Assembly (NCBI GenBank): GCA_015232865.1
Contig: JADFYU010000033.1
Location: 1 to 27,503, forward strand
Source: Magnetococcales bacterium
Lineage (GTDB): Bacteria; Pseudomonadota; Magnetococcia; Magnetococcales; UBA8363
Direction of reading: 5' to 3'
Length of the DNA stretch: 27,503 nt
Below are positions 7,860 through 15,875 of the stretch, piece after piece. A program made the translations under genes and the position numbers. The number at the start of each line of letters is the position of its first letter. Position 1 is the first letter of the stretch. The notes beneath the pieces were generated by a model. That model was given only the letters and a program-made list of their open reading frames with translations. It was not told where the DNA came from and did not search any database.

Positions 7860-9134
7860 TCACCCCGCCGCCGCCCCCTTCTGAAACAAGCGGCCCAGCT
7901 GACGGGTGTTCTCTTGCAGATGGTAGTGTTGCAAAACGTGAAGGCGGCCAGCCTGACCGAACTGTTGACGCTGTTGGGGGTTGTTGGCCAGAACGGCAAA
8001 GGCGTCGGCTAGCCCTGCGGCATCCTTGGGAGAGGCCAGCAGGCCGGAATGGTTGTGGATGACCAGCTCCGGTATGCCGGAAATGCGGCTGGCAACCACC
8101 GGCAGCGCGCAAGCCATGGCCTCCATCAACACAACCGGGATTCCCTCCCGCTCGCCGTGAGAACCCAAAATGCTGGTCAAGGTGGCCACATCGGCTTTTT
8201 GCATCATTTCGACCACAACCGGCCTGGGTTGAGCGCCGTAGCAGATCACCTGGCCGGTGAGTTGCAACCGTTCAACCTGCTCTTCGATTTCCGCCCGACG
8301 CGGGCCGTCACCAACCAATCGACAGCGAAAATCAATCCCGCGACGGCGTAGCAGAGCGCAGGCCTCGACCAGATAGGCATGGCCTTTGACCTCGCGCAGA
8401 GAGGCAACGCATAAAATTTCCAGCGGGGCCGCCGGGGCCGGTTCGGACGCGGGTTTGACCTGAAATATGGCTGGGTCGATTCCGCAGCGAACCAGTTGAA
8501 TCTTGCTCAACAGATCGGCACCGGCCTTTTCCAGGATAAAATTCCGGTTATAGTCGGAAATGGTCGCCACAAAGGCCGACGCCTGGATTTTTTGCCGGAG
8601 CATGGTCTGATCTTTATGAAGATCACTGCCATGGGCGGTAAAGCTGAACGGAATACCGGTCAGGCGATGAATGATCAGCGCCGCCACGGTGGGGTGGGTC
8701 GCAAAATGCGCGTGAACATGCTGGATATCCAACCGCTCCATCTCATAGGCAAAGCGGAGTGACTTTGGAAAGATGGAGAGGGCGCGAATAAAAAATTTAG
8801 GGCTTGAAATGGTCCCGAAGGCCAACTCGAAAAATGTTTGACTCAGGGACCAGGGACGCCGGAGCAGGTAATAAAACAAGGCTTTCAGAATATCCAGGGA
8901 AAAAAAGGGCTGAAACCGGACACGGGGCAAAATTCGCTGTGCTTCCGGGTGCATCACCGTGGTTTTTTCCCGCAACAAGGGAAAAATTTCAACCTGGGCA
9001 CCGAGATGCTCCAGGGTTAAAATTTCATAGAGAATGAAGGTTTCGGTAATTTTTGGAAAGCGGGACATGAGGTAGGCGACGCGAAGGCCGAAAAACTCAC
9101 CCGCCGAACTCAACCGCTCTTGACTGGATCCCAT
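7860..9134 (-). CDS. Family 4 glycosyltransferase
   Basis: The 424-residue GT-B enzyme has an N-terminal acceptor domain beginning VAYLMSRFPKITETFI, a central HVHAHFATHP block, and a C-terminal donor domain with ASLREVKGHAYLVEA and VGDGP. The E-x7-E retaining signature is EGIPVVLMEAM. It resembles WcaL/GumH-type enzymes of exopolysaccharide loci, and should be a cytoplasmic, membrane-peripheral enzyme adding a sugar to the growing lipid-linked oligosaccharide. The ATG start lies inside the end of the upstream GT2 gene (25-base overlap), with AGGAAGG about 11 bases upstream. It is the last gene of the leftward operon. Sugar specificity is not readable. Confidence 0.92.
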   Translation of the reverse strand: MGSSQERLSSAGEFFGLRVAYLMSRFPKITETFILYEILTLEHLGAQVEIFPLLREKTTVMHPEAQRILPRVRFQPFFSLDILKALFYYLLRRPWSLSQTFFELAFGTISSPKFFIRALSIFPKSLRFAYEMERLDIQHVHAHFATHPTVAALIIHRLTGIPFSFTAHGSDLHKDQTMLRQKIQASAFVATISDYNRNFILEKAGADLLSKIQLVRCGIDPAIFQVKPASEPAPAAPLEILCVASLREVKGHAYLVEACALLRRRGIDFRCRLVGDGPRRAEIEEQVERLQLTGQVICYGAQPRPVVVEMMQKADVATLTSILGSHGEREGIPVVLMEAMACALPVVASRISGIPELVIHNHSGLLASPKDAAGLADAFAVLANNPQQRQQFGQAGRLHVLQHYHLQENTRQLGRLFQKGAAAG

Positions 9135-10279
9135 TTATCAAACCGCCTTCCTCGCAAAAAGTCCACCAATCCCCGATGAGTGCCAATCATACCCACGGTA
9201 AAATAGTAGGCCTTGGCCGAGAGTTTGGCCAACAGACCACCCCGACCCCCCCGGCTAAACAAAAGCGGGTGTAAAGCCGCCAATAGGTAGCCCCCCAGTT
9301 GGGCGGCCAGCAGCAGCATGAACAGCGGATGAACCGACAGGAGACCGATGGTTCCGATCAATAAAAAAGTCAGAGCCAGGGGCAGAAGGCGGCGAAAGAT
9401 TTTGTTGATGGTCAGGCCGATGGCAAAAAAACCACTGCGAAACGGGTTGAGCACCACCCGGTTGACCCAGATCCCGCGCAAGCTCCGAGAGACAATACGC
9501 CGACGCCGGCTCACCTCATGACCGCCGCTGCGGGAGGGGGTGCGGATGGTGGCCAGGGCCGCCGGTTCAAAAACGAATCGTCCGCCCTGGCCGACGACAG
9601 AGAGTCCGCTAAACAGATCGTCGGTCACCCCGCCCGGAATCGGCTGAAACAGTCGGCGACGAATGGCATAGAGCTTCCCGTCGTTGGAGGTGATGCTACC
9701 GACCTGGCTCTCCAGCATTTTGATGGTGGAATCAAAGCCGACATATCCGGCCTGAGCCTCTTCCAGACCCGTTTGGTCCCGACAGATGGTGCGCAAACCG
9801 CACACCCCACCGATCTGGCTGTTTCGAAAGTGACCGACCAACGCCTTGATGGCCGATTCGACCAACAGAGCGTCCGCATCGGAGAAGACCAGGATCTCCC
9901 CGGAGGCCGCCTCAGCCGCTCGGTTCAGTCCGACAAATTTGCCCAGATGTTCCGACTCAATCAGGCAAGAGATTCGAGGGTCGCTCCGGGCCGCCAGAAT
10001 CTCTTCGGTTTGATCCGTCGAGCCATCAGAATAAAAAAGCAGGTTGAGTCGATCTTTGGCATAATCCAACGCTAAAAAATTGTCCAGTTTGGCTGGGATC
10101 AGCCCGGCAGCGTTGCGACCGACAACAATCACCGTCACCGTCGGCCACAGCCAATCCGGCTCGGAGCGAGAGTTGTCCGCCGGATGCAACCAGGCCAGCA
10201 GCCAAAGCATCGCCGGATAGAGAAAAAAAACAGCGAGGGGAACAATCAACCCCAGAAAAAACAGAACGGCGCTAAACAT
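9110..10279 (-). CDS. Membrane-bound family 2 glycosyltransferase
   Basis: I choose the ATG at 10277-10279, because GAGGTGG lies 6 bases upstream and it overlaps the end of the Wzy-like gene by 8 bases. An in-frame ATG 18 codons further out would overlap by 62. The 389-residue protein has an N-terminal hydrophobic segment (FSAVLFFLGLIVPLAVFFL), then a GT-A domain with VIVVGRNAAG, YSDGSTDQT, the metal site FSDADALL, and GGVTDDLF as the catalytic-base region. A basic RRRRIVSRSLRG segment stands where processive enzymes carry QxxRW, and several C-terminal membrane helices follow. The missing QxxRW argues for a non-processive transferase. It acts at the cytoplasmic face of the inner membrane on lipid-linked repeat units. 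Confidence 0.9.
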   Translation of the reverse strand: MFSAVLFFLGLIVPLAVFFLYPAMLWLLAWLHPADNSRSEPDWLWPTVTVIVVGRNAAGLIPAKLDNFLALDYAKDRLNLLFYSDGSTDQTEEILAARSDPRISCLIESEHLGKFVGLNRAAEAASGEILVFSDADALLVESAIKALVGHFRNSQIGGVCGLRTICRDQTGLEEAQAGYVGFDSTIKMLESQVGSITSNDGKLYAIRRRLFQPIPGGVTDDLFSGLSVVGQGGRFVFEPAALATIRTPSRSGGHEVSRRRRIVSRSLRGIWVNRVVLNPFRSGFFAIGLTINKIFRRLLPLALTFLLIGTIGLLSVHPLFMLLLAAQLGGYLLAALHPLLFSRGGRGGLLAKLSAKAYYFTVGMIGTHRGLVDFLRGRRFDKWDPVKSG

Positions 10280-11648
10280 CAACCACCTCGCCCGACTGCT
10301 CTGCGGTCCAGTCAGCCGCCAGCCAAACCGCAACCTGGGAGAGAGGCAGAGCCAACAACAGGTATTTATGGTAAGGCTCGCTGAAAATAACCAAAAAAGT
10401 CAACAATGAAAGCAGGGAAACCCGGTAATGACCGGCCAGGGATGCCCATTGACCGCCGCCCTTTTCTTGAAACATCCGTTTGCACTGTGAAAAATTACGC
10501 ACCCCCTGAGTAACCAGCAACAAAAAGAAGACAATGCCGAAAACTCCGGTTCCGACAATAAATTCCAGGTAGGTATTGTGGGCAAAGCGGTGCAGGGTTT
10601 TACCCTCTTTGGCAAATTTTTGCGCCTCGGGAGATCGGGCAAACACCTCAGGAAAAGTTCCCGGACCCGAACCGAACATCGGACTATCCAGGAAGGCCCG
10701 CCCCCCGACAATCAGGTAGGCAGTCCGTCGTCCCAGAGAACGATCCTCCCACTGCCCCAAACTGGCGTGACGATCCCAAAATGAGTCGGGCATCAAAGGC
10801 AGGATGATGGCGGGAAGCAGAGCGACACCCAGCAGCAGGAACCCCAACTGCCTGGGTTTAAAACGGTGGCGGTTCTCGATGGCCAACAACAGAACGGTCC
10901 AGGCCAGAATCACCATTCCGCTTCGAGAGTAGGTGGTTAACAGACCGATCATATTGATGACAATCAAAACGAGCATGGCCAGTTTATGGACCATATTCTT
11001 GCTGTAGATCCAGGCGTGGACGATCAGCGGCAGGACAAACAAAATCATCATCGACATGTTATTGGGGTCACCCGCGCCGCCACGACCACGAACAAACGCC
11101 CCGCTGACCTGCTCGGAAGAGAACCAGGAGATCCCGAAGAAAAAACCCAGAATAGCCAGAATCGATCCGAAAGAGATGCTGACAATCAACACTTTAGGCA
11201 TGGTAACAGTCAAACTGTTAAAATTAACGAATGCCAAACCAAAGAGGATAAAGAGAGAGGAGACCGCCAACAAAAACAGGTTGTGATAACCGGTGTCGGG
11301 ATATTCCGAAAAAACGGCTGAGACCGCACTGACGGCAAAAAGGCCCAAAAACCAGGGCCAGATATTGGCGTTCAACCGTTTGGGCGGGTCATCTTTCAGC
11401 AGAATACGGGCCAATAAAACCAACAACAAAAGAGCCGCGACGACCCAGGGAATATTCACCCCACCCACTTTGCGGAACTCTCCGAAGGGAATCAAAAAAA
11501 TAATCAGGTAGTAGCCCAGCTGAGGCCACCGATAAAAAACCAGCCAGCCCAACAGCGCCAAAGGGGGGAAAAGAGCCAGGAAAAAGTATGGCGTCGCCAT
11601 GAGCGCAGCAGAAAGACCAAAGATCAGTGCAATCAGAATATAGTTCAT
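10272..11648 (-). CDS. Wzy polymerase / O-antigen ligase-like membrane protein
   Basis: The 458-residue polytopic protein has about 11-12 hydrophobic segments and one large periplasmic loop. That loop holds FGSGPGTFPEVF and ends with AHNTYLEFIVGTGVFG; the HNxYLE motif is characteristic of the Wzy_C/O-antigen ligase superfamily. In this setting, with initiating transferase, flippase and Wzz-like protein nearby, polymerisation of repeat units in the periplasm is the most likely role, though ligases share the same signature. The ATG start lies 20 bases after the sugar transferase stop with only a weak AGGA close to it. The end overlaps the next glycosyltransferase start. Confidence 0.87.
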   Translation of the reverse strand: MNYILIALIFGLSAALMATPYFFLALFPPLALLGWLVFYRWPQLGYYLIIFLIPFGEFRKVGGVNIPWVVAALLLLVLLARILLKDDPPKRLNANIWPWFLGLFAVSAVSAVFSEYPDTGYHNLFLLAVSSLFILFGLAFVNFNSLTVTMPKVLIVSISFGSILAILGFFFGISWFSSEQVSGAFVRGRGGAGDPNNMSMMILFVLPLIVHAWIYSKNMVHKLAMLVLIVINMIGLLTTYSRSGMVILAWTVLLLAIENRHRFKPRQLGFLLLGVALLPAIILPLMPDSFWDRHASLGQWEDRSLGRRTAYLIVGGRAFLDSPMFGSGPGTFPEVFARSPEAQKFAKEGKTLHRFAHNTYLEFIVGTGVFGIVFFLLLVTQGVRNFSQCKRMFQEKGGGQWASLAGHYRVSLLSLLTFLVIFSEPYHKYLLLALPLSQVAVWLAADWTAEQSGEVVDV

Positions 11649-11668
11649 TCCTGACTTCGCTCAAACAC

Positions 11669-12706
11669 CTAGAAGATGCTCTTTTTTAGAAAATATTTAT
11701 CGATGATATAACGGTTTAGGGGTGAATCGATGTTATAATGCACGACGATAGCCGTGGTATAGGGAGGCCGATCGATGGAACGGGTTTTATAAATCTCCCC
11801 TTTAAATTTAGCCCGCTTGATTTTTGTCTGCCATTGCGAGGTGCTGAAAAAACGAATGCTCAAACAAACATTGACCTCTTTGAACTCCGGCTCTTGATCC
11901 AGATAGATCAGCATGAACTCTTCACTGATATCGCCGAGCAGAAAATGACCTTTCTGGCAGCTTTGATCCAAGTCAGCCGGAGAGAGAGAGACCTCGACCC
12001 CTTTGGGGCGTAACCGCTCAAACGTGCGGCTTTCGATGATCTGCCCTAACCGTCCCAACCGAATCAGTCGTCGCCAGGTGGCTTTGAAAAGCTTGACAGC
12101 TGAATAGCGGGCCATATGGAGGGTGGCATACAGTCCGAGCAAAAAGTCGAGCATGAAGGCCTGCTTTTTTCGCACATAGATATTGTCAACCAGGGTGCGA
12201 ATTTTTTTGGGAGCCGTATGGGGTGTAAAGAGTTGAGCATACCCCATCAAGCCCGGATTCACCTCAAAGCGTTTTTCATATCCGGGAATGGCCTTGCATT
12301 GGGCCTCATAGACGGCGGGTCGTTCAGGGCGAGGTCCAAAAAAATCCATCTCTCCCCTCAAGACGTTGATCAGTTGTGGAATTTCATCCAGGCGAACATC
12401 CCGGAGAAAGCGACCGATGGGAGTCTCCAATTTTTGTTTGGGATCTAAAACCTTACCGCCGACAATCTGTTCGGCATTGGAGATCAGGGTTCTGAATTTA
12501 TACATATGGAAAGGAACTTTATCCTTGCCCATACGCAGGCTCTTGAAGAAGACCGGACCACCATCCTGAAGTTTAATCAAGGGGGGTAGAATGAGAAATA
12601 CCGGAATGGACAAGATCAGCAAAATCAAACAGAGCAGGTACTCCAACAACCGAGCACCTGAGAAAGATTGTTTGTCATAGCCACCAAATGAGAGATATTT
12701 CAGCAA
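11669..12706 (-). CDS. Initiating sugar transferase (phosphoglycosyl transferase) with C-terminal PilZ-like domain
   Basis: The 345-residue protein has one N-terminal hydrophobic hairpin (about 20-44). The bacterial sugar transferase domain follows with KFRT (70-73), RLDEIPQLINVLRGEMD (105-121, catalytic D107-E108) and GPRPERP (124-130). It should transfer a sugar-phosphate to undecaprenyl phosphate, the committed step. Usual monotopic enzymes end near residue 200. Here about 140 extra residues carry RTFER (R227xxxR231), GDISEEF (D259, S261) and further strands ending VVHYNIDSPLNRYIIDKYF. This matches the PilZ pattern RxxxR plus [DN]xSxxG, with the final glycine replaced by Phe264, and suggests c-di-GMP control. 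The start is TTG at 12704-12706 with GGAG about 9-10 bases upstream. Confidence 0.88.
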   Translation of the reverse strand: MLKYLSFGGYDKQSFSGARLLEYLLCLILLILSIPVFLILPPLIKLQDGGPVFFKSLRMGKDKVPFHMYKFRTLISNAEQIVGGKVLDPKQKLETPIGRFLRDVRLDEIPQLINVLRGEMDFFGPRPERPAVYEAQCKAIPGYEKRFEVNPGLMGYAQLFTPHTAPKKIRTLVDNIYVRKKQAFMLDFLLGLYATLHMARYSAVKLFKATWRRLIRLGRLGQIIESRTFERLRPKGVEVSLSPADLDQSCQKGHFLLGDISEEFMLIYLDQEPEFKEVNVCLSIRFFSTSQWQTKIKRAKFKGEIYKTRSIDRPPYTTAIVVHYNIDSPLNRYIIDKYFLKKSIF

Positions 12707-12917
12707 GAACGGTACTCCGTTTACGACAATTAACAGCCAATATCCTTATCAAGCGGATATCAGAATTGGACAGAGCGGATACAAACGACGCATCAAACAT
12801 GGCATTGTAGCATGAAATTCACCAGGACAAAATGGAACTTTCTATTGTTTTACAAATCATTACGAGAGATTGTTTGAGATTTTCGACTCGTCCGGATTGG
12901 GACGACCAAACAACCGA
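12707..12917 (-). promoter_or_regulatory. Candidate internal promoter and operator cluster upstream of the sugar transferase gene
   Basis: This is the largest gap inside the leftward operon. Reading leftward there is TTGTCC (12825-12830) and TACAAT (12804-12809) with 15-base spacing, a plausible sigma-70 promoter starting near 12797. Downstream, in the leader, AGCGGATA occurs twice at 12752-12759 and 12774-12781, exactly 22 bases apart (two helical turns). The first copy overlaps the right arm of an inverted repeat ATATCC/GGATAT (12740-12760). The arrangement looks like an operator, but no known regulator site is recognised. Confidence 0.35.
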
Positions 12918-14663
12918 TCAGAAGGAATGAATACTCTCCTCGACCAACTCAATAAAAAATTTATCTTCGATCACCTTTTGGTTGCGATTCAGCGTCTGTT
13001 CATTCAGCGCCTCAAACTCCAACCCTGGCCGTTTTCCGTCGGGCTGCACCGTAGACAATACAGGGGAAAATTTCAGGAAATTGCCCGACAACTCCGGTTC
13101 CGCGATGCTTGTTGCATTGAGCTGATTTGAAGAAAAAGGCGGCCAGGACATCAGAGAGGCCAACAAAACGGTAACCCCGACCAAAAGCAAGACGGCTACG
13201 GAGGGAGTCACCCCCATCGACCCTTTTTTGATCGGCTTTTCCGGTGTCGAGCTGGGCCGCACTTTGGGTTTTTTAAACTTTTCATCCCGCTCTTCCCACT
13301 CCGGGATCGAGAAGATGAGGGGTAACTGAAAATAGCGCGCCACATCTTCCGCCTGTTTAATGGTGTGATCGGAATATTCCTGGAAAAAGCCCAGGCTCAA
13401 CCCCAACAGAATACCGGCAACCAAACCAAATGGAATCAAAATTCTCGGTTGTGGAAAAACCGGTATTTCTGAAGCGGTGGCATTGACCAAAATCGATACA
13501 TAGGAGTTCAAACCGGCCATCTCCGAGTTGCTGATGGTGTTGGTTTCCTCATTGCGTCTATGGAAAACCTCATAGGAGAATTGCATCAATTTGGCATCAT
13601 TTTCGATCACCCGCAGAGCAATTTCTCCCTTTTTGATCTGAACATTTTGCTGATCAATGGCCTCTAGTCGATCGGTCAAATCGCTGATATTGGTCTCGAT
13701 GATGGAAATCTCGGTGCGCAGGTTATCGGCATAATTGCTCACCTCGTTTCGCAACTTGGTGAACATTTTGTCCACCTGTGCAGCCATGCTCAAAGCGGCC
13801 GGACTCTCTGGATTATACCGCTTCAAAACAGATCCCTGCTCGGCAACCACCTCCAGCAGTTTGGCACTCAACATCAAGATTCCCTGATTGTTGATGAAGG
13901 AAAAAAATTGAACCTCCTCACTTTGAAGTTTTTTATCCAACAGATCGACCATCAACCGTTTTTCCACCAACTGGGTGCCCAACAGATCGATTCGGGTCTG
14001 AAGATCTTTTTTGATCAACAGGTTGTTTTCAATCTGCAAGGTCGGAGCGATGGCGCCGGTCTCTTCGATCATATTTTCCAGGTTCTTACGCATATCCACC
14101 ATTCCAGAACGATAGCGATCAACCTGTCCGGTCAGGAAGGTTCCGACCTCAAACGGGTTGTAGACCTTGGTTCGATGCAGGATGTATTGCTCCATGATCA
14201 CCTGCAAAACCGTCTGCGCCATTTTGGGTGAGCCGGCCATGAACATGACATCAATAACGTTGGAGGTGGCCACGACCTGCGCGTCAAACTTACTTTTGAG
14301 CCGCTTGACCCGCTTGTCGGGATCTTTGGAAATCGTCTCCAGAATCTGTTTTTTACCCATCTTATCCAGCGTATCCAACGCCGCTACAAACACATCGTTG
14401 GAGGTGAGAATGGCAACTTCGGAAAACAGATCGTTCTTGGTCACCGAGATGGGACGAAGCTGGGCCTCCTCGATGGCTTCAAGGTTTTTTTCTATTTTTT
14501 TGCCCTTCACCAGAATCGAACCGGTCGCCGAATAGGTCGGAGGCCAGAAAAAGGCGATGAGCAGAGTGACGCAAAAAAACAGAATCGCTGTTTTCAGGAT
14601 CAGGCTCTTCTGGGAGAAAAAGATAAAAGCCAGTTCTCTTCTGTAATTCTCGGTATTGCCCAT
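12918..14663 (-). CDS. Wzz/GumC-like polysaccharide co-polymerase
   Basis: The 581-residue protein has an N-terminal membrane segment (about 22-42), a long periplasmic region with coiled-coil-like heptads, and a second membrane segment at about 407-427 preceded by the proline-rich PVFPQPRILIP typical of Wzz proteins. It should control chain length and link the Wzy polymerase to the Wza-type exporter. No kinase domain is fused; the separate CpsD-like ATPase at 15876-16646 would be its partner. Unusually, a third hydrophobic segment (485-507) follows, leaving a 74-residue tail that would return to the periplasm. The ATG start has GAGTGG upstream. The ends are well supported by flanking gaps of 211 and 96 bases. 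Confidence 0.88.
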   Translation of the reverse strand: MGNTENYRRELAFIFFSQKSLILKTAILFFCVTLLIAFFWPPTYSATGSILVKGKKIEKNLEAIEEAQLRPISVTKNDLFSEVAILTSNDVFVAALDTLDKMGKKQILETISKDPDKRVKRLKSKFDAQVVATSNVIDVMFMAGSPKMAQTVLQVIMEQYILHRTKVYNPFEVGTFLTGQVDRYRSGMVDMRKNLENMIEETGAIAPTLQIENNLLIKKDLQTRIDLLGTQLVEKRLMVDLLDKKLQSEEVQFFSFINNQGILMLSAKLLEVVAEQGSVLKRYNPESPAALSMAAQVDKMFTKLRNEVSNYADNLRTEISIIETNISDLTDRLEAIDQQNVQIKKGEIALRVIENDAKLMQFSYEVFHRRNEETNTISNSEMAGLNSYVSILVNATASEIPVFPQPRILIPFGLVAGILLGLSLGFFQEYSDHTIKQAEDVARYFQLPLIFSIPEWEERDEKFKKPKVRPSSTPEKPIKKGSMGVTPSVAVLLLVGVTVLLASLMSWPPFSSNQLNATSIAEPELSGNFLKFSPVLSTVQPDGKRPGLEFEALNEQTLNRNQKVIEDKFFIELVEESIHSF

Positions 14664-14759
14664 GTTTCCACTCTTGATTAAATCATTAAACGCTTAAAAC
14701 AAGCCGTTACCGTCCTAAAGAAGAGAGATCGACCCGTTCTTTGACGTATTCAATCCCAC

Positions 14760-15803
14760 CTATTTTTGCAACTGGTGATCAATCATCGGCCGATCACTGA
14801 TGGCCCAACTGGTGCCGATGCTCCAACCACGGAAGAAGACGATGTCACCCAATTGGCGCATCAACTCCGCCACTTCGGAAATCCGGGTTCTCGGGACCAG
14901 AATGATATCGTTGGGCCTGAGCAGAAACAGATTGGATTTCAGCTTGGTCAAGTCCAACAGGTCAACACGGGTCGCCGTCACTTTTCGGCCCTCGGCCCGA
15001 ATCACCATGACATTTTCCAATTTGGCGGAAGAGGTATAACTGCCCGCCAAGGTGATGGCTTCCAAGACGGTCGATGGACGATGAATCGGATAGCCTCCGG
15101 GTACTTTGACCTCACCCAACACATAAATAACCGAAGCCGCCTGCTTCTCCAGGAACAGATCCACGTGCAGCCCGGCCAGATATTGATCATACTTCACATC
15201 CAGCTCTTTTTTGACCTCCGGGATGGTTCGCCCCGCGACAAACACATCGCCAACCATGGGAAAGGTTACATATCCATCGGGACGAACCGTAACCAGCCGG
15301 CTCAAACCCCGAGAAGCGGTATGCAGATCTTTTTTCAACTCATTGATCCGATTACGAAAATCTGCAACAACAATGTAGAGATCCGGGTCATTCAAGATCG
15401 TGCTGTATTCCTGTTTCAACTGCTGGGTCAGTTCACCCAGGGTCAAACCGGAGGCCATCACCTCCCCGACATAAGGCAGGGAGAGCCGTCCATCGGGACG
15501 AATCTGCTGAATTTCATTCAATTCCGGTGCATGAACAAACTTGACGGTCACCAGATCATCAGCTGAAAGGGTAAAATCGTTGGAGTTCCAACTTTGAATC
15601 TGGAACAAAACGTCCAACAGATCGCCGGGACTCAACTCATAGGTGGCAAATACGCGGGGAATGCCCTCCTGGGTGGTGGGCACACTCAACACGAGCTGAT
15701 CCTGCCCTTTTGGAAAATCTGGGCCTTTCGCCGCGCTACAGCCAATAGCCGGCAATAAAAACAGGAGTAAAATAGCTGTTCTAAGATTCATTGATTTAAC
15801 CAT
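14760..15803 (-). CDS. Polysaccharide export outer-membrane lipoprotein, Wza-like
   Basis: The 347-residue product has a lipoprotein signal ending LLPAIGC (Cys22). Mature sequence begins the export domain with YELSPGDLLDVLF, the usual entry motif of the Poly_export domain. Two similar blocks follow: IRPDGRLSLPYVGEVMASGLT (about 101-121) and VRPDGYVTFPMVGDVFVAGRT (about 173-193). An SLBB-like segment comes next (IYVLGEVKVPGGYPI, then TVLEAITLAGSYT). It should form the outer-membrane exit channel for the polymer. The ATG at 15801-15803 has GAGAG about 5 bases upstream; a second ATG four codons in is possible. The doubled RPDG block is a departure from the simplest family layout. Confidence 0.9.
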   Translation of the reverse strand: MVKSMNLRTAILLLFLLPAIGCSAAKGPDFPKGQDQLVLSVPTTQEGIPRVFATYELSPGDLLDVLFQIQSWNSNDFTLSADDLVTVKFVHAPELNEIQQIRPDGRLSLPYVGEVMASGLTLGELTQQLKQEYSTILNDPDLYIVVADFRNRINELKKDLHTASRGLSRLVTVRPDGYVTFPMVGDVFVAGRTIPEVKKELDVKYDQYLAGLHVDLFLEKQAASVIYVLGEVKVPGGYPIHRPSTVLEAITLAGSYTSSAKLENVMVIRAEGRKVTATRVDLLDLTKLKSNLFLLRPNDIILVPRTRISEVAELMRQLGDIVFFRGWSIGTSWAISDRPMIDHQLQK

Positions 15804-15875
15804 TATCTCTCTTTACTTCGACCCAACTATCGGCAATTCAGACAAAATCGTAGAGGCGCTGATTGCTAAACGCCC

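Noticed and set aside
7853..7862. Bidirectional terminator expected between convergent operons
   Set aside because: Only 4 bases separate the stops and no GC stem with a T run is visible on either side; the same holds at 18086/18092.
14675..14685. Palindrome TGATTAAATCA above the Wzz-like gene
   Set aside because: Arms of only five AT-rich bases within the leader; likely chance in an AT-rich stretch.
14766..15566. 266-codon plus-strand frame opposite the Wza-like gene
   Set aside because: Antisense shadow: Gln/His-rich product, no motif, no ribosome site, while the opposite strand has a lipobox and export motifs.
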